61,133 nucleotides of DNA from Gammaproteobacteria bacterium. Lineage in GTDB: Bacteria > Pseudomonadota > Gammaproteobacteria > Pseudomonadales > Azotimanducaceae. Below, in pieces: positions 55,578-61,133 of the stretch. Where the stretch lies: positions 377 to 61,509 of the forward strand of contig JAPPHD010000080.1 of NCBI GenBank assembly GCA_028821125.1, read 5' to 3'. The translations under genes were made by a program, and so were the position numbers. Numbering within the stretch: position 1 is the stretch's first letter; the number at the start of each line of letters is the position of its first letter. The notes beneath the pieces were generated by a model. That model was given only the letters and a program-made list of their open reading frames with translations. It was not told the DNA's origin and made no database searches.

Positions 55578-55790
55578 TCAGGTCGCCCATTCCAGGCGCA
55601 GTGACTTCTTCTTCGCAACACAGTCCCGCAGGTATAGGTTGATCAGGCTCTGATACGGGATGCCGCTTTGTCCGGCCAGCGTTCGGAAGTAGTCGATCGT
55701 ATCTACGTCCAACCGTATCGTCAGTTGTTTCTTTGGTTTGCGCAGGTAGGGGTTCTTTACCGATTTCGAAAAGTCGTATGAGTCTTTCAT
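55578..55790 (-). CDS. brnA: BrnA antitoxin
   Basis: 70 aa with KPKKQLTIRLDVDTIDYFRTLAGQ, a ribbon-helix-helix type N-terminal strand and helix. It overlaps the stop of the BrnT gene upstream by four bases (ATGA), the usual toxin-first order of the BrnTA system, and normally represses the operon together with BrnT. A diverged copy without its toxin lies at 44997. Confidence 0.88.
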   Translation of the reverse strand: MKDSYDFSKSVKNPYLRKPKKQLTIRLDVDTIDYFRTLAGQSGIPYQSLINLYLRDCVAKKKSLRLEWAT

Positions 55791-56080
55791 TGTAAAAAGC
55801 CTGAATATTGCTTTCGTTCCGTCGGATCGGCCTTTCTTGCCGAAATGATCCGGATCAGGTCATATCCCTGGCGATAGCAGTGCACCACCACCAGCAATCG
55901 AAGCCTTAAACTGAGTCCGAGCAGCACAAACCGGTCTTCCTCGTCCGAGTGCTCGGGGTCCGGAATGACCCTCGCATTTTCGTCCAGGAACGCCGACTTG
56001 GCCTCTTCAAAAGATACGCCATGTTTGCGCCTGTTCTCCGACGCCTTTCGCTTGTCCCACTCGAACGCCGGGTCATTCAT
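55787..56080 (-). CDS. brnT: BrnT toxin (RelE-like ribonuclease)
   Basis: 97 aa. It carries FEWDKRKASENRRKHGVSFEEA at the N-terminus, DENARVIPDPEHSDEEDRF, and IRIISARKADPTERKQY, all typical of BrnT. The toxin cleaves mRNA and is blocked by BrnA. The gene starts the operon; the ATG at 56080 has an ordinary setting. It is part of a 2.3-kb cluster with two further toxin-antitoxin pairs. Confidence 0.9.
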   Translation of the reverse strand: MNDPAFEWDKRKASENRRKHGVSFEEAKSAFLDENARVIPDPEHSDEEDRFVLLGLSLRLRLLVVVHCYRQGYDLIRIISARKADPTERKQYSGFLQ

Positions 56081-56117
56081 CCACCGAGTGTAACTACAAT
56101 GTAGGTCATGTCAATGC

Positions 56118-56279
56118 TCAGGGCCGCATTCCCCATTCCCTGCGAGTTTCGCAGCATGCGGTTACCTGCGGACAAAAGGAAGCTGGAAGGGAAAAGAAGC
56201 GCCCGCGGACGGGCACCGCGCCGTCACGCTCGAAGGCGGCGATCGTTTCTTCGTCGACCGGAGCAGATGGCCGTTTCAT
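56118..56279 (-). pseudogene. phytanoyl-CoA dioxygenase (PhyH) N-terminal fragment
   Basis: The frame starts MKRPSAPVDEETIAAFERDG, then AVPVRGRFFS, matching the N-terminus of PhyH-family Fe(II)/2-oxoglutarate oxygenases, whose usual length is about 270 aa. After about 30 codons the similarity is lost and the frame ends 53 codons in. It is a truncated remnant between two toxin-antitoxin modules. Confidence 0.5.
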
Positions 56280-56341
56280 TCCGCTGGTCGCCCACGCTGC
56301 GACGTTCGTCCAGTAAAGTGCCTGACCGTTTCGCATTGAAA

Positions 56342-56362
56342 CGTACGGCAATTTACCGTACG
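56342..56362. promoter_or_regulatory. inverted repeat before the TacAT-like operon
   Basis: CGTACGG-N7-CCGTACG, perfect arms, 30 bases before the antitoxin start at 56393. A dyad in this position is typical of an operator bound by the antitoxin-toxin complex. Confidence 0.6.
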
Positions 56363-56392
56363 ATCGACCCATCCGATTCGAGGCTCCGATCG

Positions 56393-56704
56393 ATGCTGTC
56401 CCACAGCGATTCAACCAGGCACATCGAGCAACCCCGTTCCGCCAGGATGGAACAGCGCACGAAGCCTCATGTGAAAGAGACGATTCAGCGTGCGGCTGCG
56501 CTGCTCGGCGTGGATGAAACCACCTTCGTGACAAGTTCAGCCTATGAACGCGCCAGAGCGGCTATCGAAGATCACGAGAGAACGCTCCTCGCCGACGAAG
56601 ACCGCGCGGTGTTTTTCGCGGCCCTGGAGTCGCCCGCCGAACCTGCCGCGGCGCTGCGCGAGGCCGTAGCCACACATCGGCGCATGATTCGCGATGGAGA
56701 GTGA
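56393..56704 (+). CDS. DUF1778 (TacA-like) antitoxin
   Basis: 103 aa from an ATG at 56393; a later ATG before EQRTKPHVKE is also possible. It has the helix-rich ETIQRAAALLGVDETTFV, then TSSAYERARAAI and HERTLLADEDRAVFFAALESP, the standard C-terminal toxin-binding motif of DUF1778 proteins. It overlaps the toxin gene by 11 bases. TacA proteins neutralise acetyltransferase toxins and repress their own promoter. Confidence 0.82.
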   Translation: MLSHSDSTRHIEQPRSARMEQRTKPHVKETIQRAAALLGVDETTFVTSSAYERARAAIEDHERTLLADEDRAVFFAALESPAEPAAALREAVATHRRMIRDGE

Positions 56705-57263
56705 CGACACCGAGCCGCTCCTCTCCGTTCAAGCCTTCAATCCGAACCGGCACGAACGAACGGGATTCTCGAGTGGCGTCTCCCGTATCGACAATTTCCT
56801 GAAGCGAACCGCGCGCAAGCACCAGGACGGCGACTTCACCCGTGTGTGGGTGGCCTGCCTCCGGGGGGAGCGGCGGGTGCTCGGCTGCTACGCAATCAAC
56901 GCACATGCCGTCGAAGCCGGAGAACTGCCCGACGGTCTCCGCAGAGGGGCCCCGCGGCACGGCTCGGTTCCAGGCGCCTACCTCTCCATGGTTGGTGCAG
57001 ACACCTCGTTTCAGCGGCGCGGGCTCGGACGCGCGTTGTTGGTGGATGCACTCGGGCGCATCGAAGCCGCCTCGCGTACGGTCGGCATCAAGGCAGTCGT
57101 ACTGGACGTCATCGACGACGGAGGTAGCGATGCGTTCCTGCGACGATTGCGGTTCTACGAGCGCATGGGATTCGTCTCTTTTCCATCGCGGCCCACCCGC
57201 ATGTTCATTGCCATGTCCACGGTACGGGACGCGCTATCCTCGCGTGCCCATTCAAAGGGGTGA
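56694..57263 (+). CDS. GNAT-family acetyltransferase toxin (TacT-like)
   Basis: 189 aa. FNPNRHERTGFSSGVSRIDNFLKRTA is the conserved start of toxin-type GNATs, followed by acetyl-CoA binding sequence FQRRGLGRALLVDAL and LRFYERMGFVSF. It would acetylate aminoacyl-tRNA and stop translation. It is translationally coupled to the antitoxin gene. Its end overlaps the end of the convergent ParE-like gene by 12 bases. Confidence 0.88.
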   Translation: MESDDTEPLLSVQAFNPNRHERTGFSSGVSRIDNFLKRTARKHQDGDFTRVWVACLRGERRVLGCYAINAHAVEAGELPDGLRRGAPRHGSVPGAYLSMVGADTSFQRRGLGRALLVDALGRIEAASRTVGIKAVVLDVIDDGGSDAFLRRLRFYERMGFVSFPSRPTRMFIAMSTVRDALSSRAHSKG

Positions 57264-57596
57264 TTCCTGACTCCTGAGCGTCAGGCGTTCAAGCAGCAGT
57301 CCCGACAGGCTGCGTCTGCCGTCCAGCACGGCCATGACATAGACCTGATTCGCATCGCGTCGATAGACGATTCGCCATGGCTTCACGATGAGTTCCCGGT
57401 AGATCAGGATATCCACGGCTTTCAACTCGGGAACGATCCGGCCGCGCTCGGGCAGCCGTTCGAGTGTCGAACAACGTCGTTCCAGCCGGTCGATGACCGC
57501 GAGTGCGTTATCCAGGCTTTCAGCGGCGATGAACTGCGCGATTTCGTGCAGGTCAGACTGTGCCGCATCGGTCCAGAGGACGCGAAAGTCAGCCAT
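57252..57596 (-). CDS. ParE/RelE-family toxin
   Basis: 114 aa: VLWTDAAQSDLHEIAQFIA at the N-terminus, CSTLERLPERGRIVPEL, and WRIVYRRDANQVYVMAVLDGRR, with the conserved basic residues of the RelE/ParE fold. It follows the Phd/YefM-like antitoxin with an eight-base overlap. Target (gyrase or ribosome-bound mRNA) is not decided by the sequence; the general look is ParE-like. Confidence 0.88.
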   Translation of the reverse strand: MADFRVLWTDAAQSDLHEIAQFIAAESLDNALAVIDRLERRCSTLERLPERGRIVPELKAVDILIYRELIVKPWRIVYRRDANQVYVMAVLDGRRSLSGLLLERLTLRSQESPL

Positions 57597-57870
57597 CCCC
57601 GCGCGCCAGTCGCTCCTTCACGTCGGCGAATACCCGTGATTGGTGTACGAGCCTGCCTGCCTTGACGTCGGACTCGCCCTGCACCATGAGCTTCATGAAT
57701 GCCAGACCGTCCTTGAGGTTCTGGTAGGTTTCGTAGTCTTGCACGATTGCCGTGGCGGAGCCGTTCTGTGTCAGGACGATCTCCTCTCCGGAGGCATGTA
57801 TCCGTTCCAGGAACTGGGAGGCCCTGGCTTTGAATTCACTGAGGCTGACTACCGGGTTCTTCCTGCTCAT
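57589..57870 (-). CDS. Phd/YefM-family antitoxin
   Basis: 93 aa with PVVSLSEFKARASQFLERIH, EIVLTQNGSATAIVQDYETYQNL, the N-terminal DNA-binding fold of Phd/YefM. The C-terminal half should wrap the ParE-like toxin encoded next. Antitoxin-first order with overlap is usual. Direct repeats at 57891-57943 just upstream may be its binding sites. Confidence 0.87.
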   Translation of the reverse strand: MSRKNPVVSLSEFKARASQFLERIHASGEEIVLTQNGSATAIVQDYETYQNLKDGLAFMKLMVQGESDVKAGRLVHQSRVFADVKERLARGDG

Positions 57871-57890
57871 GAGATTCGACTTCCCTATTG

Positions 57891-57943
57891 CCGTTGCGAG
57901 TGCGAGTTACCGTTGCGAGTACGTCTGAATTCGGACTGAATTC
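57891..57943. promoter_or_regulatory. direct repeats upstream of the Phd/ParE operon
   Basis: CCGTTGCGAGT occurs twice (57891-57901, 57910-57920), and CTGAATTC occurs twice (57925-57932, 57936-57943). They lie 20-75 bases before the antitoxin start, reading left, where antitoxin operators are normally found. Confidence 0.4.
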
Positions 57944-58103
57944 AATCTGGTGATTGTATCGGCTGTCAAGCTGCGATCAAGGCGTCCTTACAGCGCTCTG
58001 ATGTCAGTTATTGTCTGCGCCAACGGTAGGACATTGACAGCGCCGGCGACTTTGAATCCACACGACCGGTAATGCAGACTGTCAGCACTAAACCAAAAGC
58101 ATC

Positions 58104-58215
58104 GCTGGTGCCAAAGACCGCTGGTGCCGAAGACCGCTGGTGCCAAAGACCGCTGGTGCCAAAGACCGCTGGTGCCAAAGACCGCTGGTGCCAAAGACCG
58201 CTGGTGCCAAAGATA
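58104..58215. repeat. seven tandem copies of a 16-bp unit
   Basis: GCTGGTGCCAAAGACC repeated seven times; the second unit has one changed base and the seventh ends in ATA. It is almost perfect, so it is young or actively changing. It ends 59 bases before the dipeptidase start. The rest of 57944-58274 holds no gene I can support. Confidence 0.95.
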
Positions 58216-58274
58216 GTTGGCCCGGTTGCGGAATTGCGCGTAGCGATAGCGTAGCGCACACGTAAGGGAAGACC

Positions 58275-59416
58275 ATGTTCGATCTGACCGCCGAACAGGA
58301 ACAGCGGGCGGTCTGCCTGCACCGGGAGTCCCTGGTTGTCGACAGCCTGTCACCGGGGCCGGTCGGTTGCAGCGAGGAGATGGAGCGGTGCTACGCCGAG
58401 CGCCTGTCGAGGGGGATGCCTTTCCTGGCCGCGCGCACCGAGGTTCAGCGTCACATCGAAGCCCTGCTGCTGGCGGGCAGGTACCCGGCCCCTGGCAGGA
58501 TGCCTGGTACGACTCCGGTGTCGATGCCGGGAGTTGCACGGTCGGCGTTTTCGGCCCCTACGGCAACTGGACCTATCAGCAGGCGGTGCACGATCTGGCC
58601 TTCTGGCAGCGCCGCTTCGATACGCTGGATTGGCTGGAGAAGGTGCGAACCCCGGCCGATGTCGAGCGCATTGCGGCGCACGACCGCAAGGGCGTCATCC
58701 TGAATTTTCAGAACGCGCTGGCCATCGAGGACAGGCTCGACTACCTGGATTTCTTCTACGATCTTGGCGTCCGCGTCGTGCAGCTCACCTACAATTCCCG
58801 CAACCTGCTGGGCGACGGTTGCACCGAGCGCAACCCGGCTGGCCTGTCGGCGTTCGGGGTGCAGGTGGTCGGGCGCATGAACGAACTCGGCATGCTGGTA
58901 GACCTGTCCCATTGCGGCATGCCGACCACCCTCGACGGAATCGACATCTCACAGCGGCCGGTGGCGGTGACGCACTCGGTCTGCCGCGCCGTTCACGACC
59001 ACGCCCGGGGCAAGACCGATGAGGTGCTCGAAGCGATCGCGGCCGGCGGCGGCTATTTCGGTGTCTGCATGGTGCCGTTCTTCCTGACCGGCGCCGACCG
59101 CCCGTCGATCCATGACTTCATGGCGCATTTCAAGCACGCGGTTTCGGTAGCCGGCGCCGAAAGTGTGGGCATCGCCAGCGACTGGGACCGGCTGCCTCCG
59201 TCGGTGCAGGCCATCTACGGCGACGTGGTGCGCGCCGAACTCAACTTCCGGGAGGAAGACGCCATCGATCCCACCCTGGAGACGGAAGGCATCGAGTCCT
59301 ATGACCGGCTCGGCAACGTTACGCGCGCTTTCGTGGCCGCGGGGTATTCCGACGCGGAGATCCGGGGATTCCTCGGCGGCAATTTCCTGCGCACCTTTGC
59401 GGCGGCCTGTGACTGA
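58275..59416 (+). pseudogene. M19-family (renal dipeptidase-like) protein, frameshifted
   Basis: The first frame (ATG at 58275 with AAGGGAAG before it) reads MFDLTAEQEQRA, then VVDSLSPGPVG and RHIEALLLAGRYP. Near 58483-58494 the frame is lost, and a second frame continues GPWQDAWYDSGVDAG, NFQNALAIEDRLDYLDFFYDLGVR, LVDLSHCG and GIASDWDRLP to 59416. One extra G in the CCCGGCCCC run would join them into about 380 aa. The first metal motif reads DSLS and not the usual HxD, so this belongs to a divergent subgroup. It may be a pseudogene, a slippage product or a base-calling error. Confidence 0.75.
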
Positions 59417-60338
59417 GGCGGTGGCCCCATTGAATCGCACCAACCACTATGGCCAGGCCCGCGAGACGCGCGGCATCGATCACGTCATCGTCGGCACGGC
59501 GGACCTGGACGCTGCGGCCGCCGGGTTCGCACGCCTGGGATTCAACGTTTCCCCGAAGATGGTCCATCCCTTCGGCACCGCCAACCGGCTGATCATGTTC
59601 GGGGACAATTTCATCGAACTGCTCGGCATCGAGGATGCGTCCAGGCTCGGGCGCCTGGTTGTTCTGCGGGATTTTCTGCGGGCGACCGGCGGCGGAACCT
59701 GGGGCCTGGTGTTCCGGGCGCTGGATGCCGGGGCCGAGTGGCGACGGTGCGCGGACGAGGGCCTCGAACCGGGCGAGTTGCAGCGAGACGTGGAGCGGGC
59801 CGTGGATATGCCCGACGGCACGCGCAAAATGGCTCGGTTCAGCAGTTTCGGGCTGGGGGCAACCGCGACCACGACCTACATGGAGGGTTTTTCCCAGCAG
59901 CACGTACCCGATGCCGTCTGGATTCCCGAATGGCAGGTCCACGGGAACGGTGCGCTGGGGATGACGGCCGTTACCGTCGCCACCAACAATCTGGTAGCCT
60001 TCGAGGATCGATACGCCAGCTTGTTTGGTTCCGGGTGCGTGAGCCGTGCGGACAACCGGCTGGTTGTCGAAACGCCGAGTGGCCGCATCGACACGGTCCA
60101 ACCGGCAATCCTCGAACAGCGTTTCGGTGGCCTGGCCGGTGCAAAGGCCGGACCCTGGCCTCGCATTGTGGGGGCGACCCTGTGCGTAGAAGAGTTTTCC
60201 CGCTTGCGGCAACTGCTGCGCGATCGGGATGTACCGTTCGAATTGTCCGCCGGCGGTTCAGTGTGCGTGGCGCCGGAACGGGCTTGCGGACTCGCGCTCG
60301 AGTTCACGCCATGGGATGCACGTCGAGCCGTACAATGA
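59409..60338 (+). CDS. VOC/glyoxalase-like domain protein
   Basis: About 309 aa from a GTG overlapping the dipeptidase stop by eight bases; a GTG at 59421 or TTG at 59433 would also work. The N-terminus reads RGIDHVIVGTADLDAAAAGFARLGF, the first beta-alpha unit of the vicinal-oxygen-chelate fold, followed by GTANRLIMFGDNFIELLG. A second repeat unit runs in the C-terminal half. It resembles the two-domain Glyoxalase_3 type, with function unknown. Metal-dependent lyase, epimerase or ring-cleavage roles are all possible. Confidence 0.7.
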   Translation: MTEAVAPLNRTNHYGQARETRGIDHVIVGTADLDAAAAGFARLGFNVSPKMVHPFGTANRLIMFGDNFIELLGIEDASRLGRLVVLRDFLRATGGGTWGLVFRALDAGAEWRRCADEGLEPGELQRDVERAVDMPDGTRKMARFSSFGLGATATTTYMEGFSQQHVPDAVWIPEWQVHGNGALGMTAVTVATNNLVAFEDRYASLFGSGCVSRADNRLVVETPSGRIDTVQPAILEQRFGGLAGAKAGPWPRIVGATLCVEEFSRLRQLLRDRDVPFELSAGGSVCVAPERACGLALEFTPWDARRAVQ

Positions 60339-60467
60339 ACCCTGCCAGTTGGCGCATTTCCAATGGCGCTGCCACGCGCCGCAAAAACCTTGCAATGCAA
60401 GCAACCCGTGAACCCGGGCATGCAAGTAGCGACAATCACTGCCGGCCGAGGGACATTAGACCTCTTT

Positions 60468-60550
60468 TTCGCGGATCAGGTTTACAAATGAGTCAATTGT
60501 CAAGCCGACGAATTCTTTTTCGTTGTTCTGAGGCAACGCCTCGTTAGACC
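60468..60550 (+). promoter_or_regulatory. 5' leader with hairpin, copy 2
   Basis: The first 29 bases match 22334-22362 except one; the end carries GAGGC-AAC-GCCTC and the same stop-three-bases-start arrangement. The middle is shorter than in copy 1 (about 28 bases against 140). Confidence 0.6.
60488..60547 (+). CDS. 19-codon upstream ORF, putative leader peptide
   Basis: MSQLSSRRILFRCSEATPR, stop TAG, then three bases and the ATG of the BAAT-like gene. It shares MSQ and the C-terminus (RCSEATPR against RCRSEAKPR) with the longer upstream ORF at 22354. Two of the codon changes between the shared ends are silent. Confidence 0.4.
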   Translation: MSQLSSRRILFRCSEATPR

Positions 60551-61133
60551 ATGAGCGACCCTCGTATTGTCCTGCCTGCGTCCGATGCAAACGTGGACGC
60601 CGATGTACCGATCCGGCTGGCGGGTTTCCGGCCCGACAGCCAGGTGGAACTGCGGGCTTCGTTCACCGACCACGACGGCGCCACCTGGCGGTCCCATGCC
60701 GTTTTCGCGACGGACTGGCTGGGTTCGGTGGACGTGATGACGGCGCGGCCGCTGTCGGGAACCTGGGACGAGGCCCACGGCCACGGCCTGTTCTGGTCGA
60801 TGTCGCCGGTCCCGCCCGATGAGTACGAGGCGTTCAAGAGGGCGGGCCGGCCTGCCGACGAGGCGGGGCCGGGGGGCCACCGCATGGGGTTGCCGGGATT
60901 GCGCGGCGATGCCCCCCTTCGGGTTGATTTCACTGCGCTTTCAGACGGGAAGCAGGCGGCGGCCGCGAACCTGGTACGGCATCGCTTTCCCCCGAACGTC
61001 CGTGAAATCGTCGTGGCTGAGGGTCGGGTGCGCGGCCGGGTCTTCGAGCCGGAGAATGCGGGCGGCCTGCCCGGTGTTGTCATGATCGCGGGTTCGGGCG
61101 GCGGCATCGGCCGCGAGCGCGCGGCGCTGATGG
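60551..61133 (+). CDS. BAAT/acyl-CoA thioesterase-like protein, partial
   Basis: 194 codons to the window edge. The N-terminal beta-sandwich domain reads VPIRLAGFRPDSQVELRA, ATWRSHAVFATD, GSVDVMTARPLSG and HGLFWSMSPV, the acyl-CoA thioesterase/bile-acid-CoA:amino-acid N-acyltransferase start; the alpha/beta-hydrolase part begins with LPGVVMIAGSGGG. Members move or release an acyl group from CoA, sometimes onto an amino acid. The catalytic residues are mostly beyond the window. The leader in front is shared with the RraA-like gene. Confidence 0.78.
   Translation, partial: MSDPRIVLPASDANVDADVPIRLAGFRPDSQVELRASFTDHDGATWRSHAVFATDWLGSVDVMTARPLSGTWDEAHGHGLFWSMSPVPPDEYEAFKRAGRPADEAGPGGHRMGLPGLRGDAPLRVDFTALSDGKQAAAANLVRHRFPPNVREIVVAEGRVRGRVFEPENAGGLPGVVMIAGSGGGIGRERAALM

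Noticed and set aside
58080-58215. The 16-bp tandem array as a possible CRISPR
   Set aside because: Units are directly joined without unique spacers, and no cas genes are present.
60440-60550. GTTAGAC near the second leader looks like an integron attC core site
   Set aside because: The partner core (RYYYAAC) and the folded attC layout are missing, and no integrase gene is nearby.

Overview
The window is GC-rich DNA, densely coded on both strands, from a Gram-negative bacterium, most likely a proteobacterium. Supporting this are TonB-dependent outer-membrane receptors, an alpha-2-macroglobulin gene coupled to a PBP1C-type peptidoglycan synthase, PepN, LigB-type and Rieske oxygenases, and several toxin-antitoxin modules. 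Finer placement is not possible from sequence reading alone.

Layout. 0-3.2 kb is eroded: a TonB receptor start with an 18-base homopolymer, a secreted alpha/beta hydrolase, a three-part gene mosaic (TonB barrel, CoA-transferase, PIN tail) and a truncated PIN toxin with its partner. 3.2-13.1 kb is a leftward block: aminopeptidase N, two AmpG/PAT-like transporters, a frameshifted sulfatase, Rieske oxygenase, thioesterase and polysaccharide deacetylase. 13.1-25.2 kb holds a DmpA-type peptidase, two copies of a membrane-anchored beta-lactamase-fold hydrolase around an amidohydrolase and mobile-element scars, a second Rieske oxygenase, an RraA-like aldolase and a CocE-like hydrolase. 25.2-28.1 kb is a small accessory patch (Rpn-like protein and two unknowns). 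28.2-44.99 kb is a catabolic region: TonB receptor, ThDP enzyme, two aminotransferases, SDR, TetR regulator, serine hydrolase, D-threonine-aldolase-like enzyme, LigB extradiol dioxygenase, RidA, acyl-CoA ligase, acyl-CoA dehydrogenase and aldo/keto reductase. 45.0-55.4 kb holds an orphan BrnA, an M3 peptidase and pbpC with its macroglobulin. 55.6-57.9 kb is a cluster of three toxin-antitoxin pairs, followed by a 16-bp tandem repeat, a frameshifted M19 dipeptidase, a VOC protein and a partial BAAT-like acyltransferase/thioesterase.

How it may work together. Nine copies of one 20-bp palindrome (AATMGAA-N6-TTCTATT and close variants) lie at or near promoters of both Rieske oxygenases, pepN/dmpA-like, both beta-lactamase-like hydrolases, the TonB receptor and divergent ThDP enzyme, the class-III aminotransferase/SDR operon and the LigB dioxygenase. 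This points to one regulon, possibly controlled by the local TetR, for uptake and breakdown of an aromatic, amide- or peptide-linked substrate: TonB import, hydrolysis, Rieske demethylation or hydroxylation, LigB ring cleavage and RraA/LigK-type aldol cleavage. The substrate is not known and the pathway is inference.

The window also shows signs of rapid change: a duplicated 2.1-kb gene with a homogenised centre, two coding frameshifts, several gene fragments, a 115-bp inverted-repeat element, and two copies of a leader carrying a short upstream ORF.
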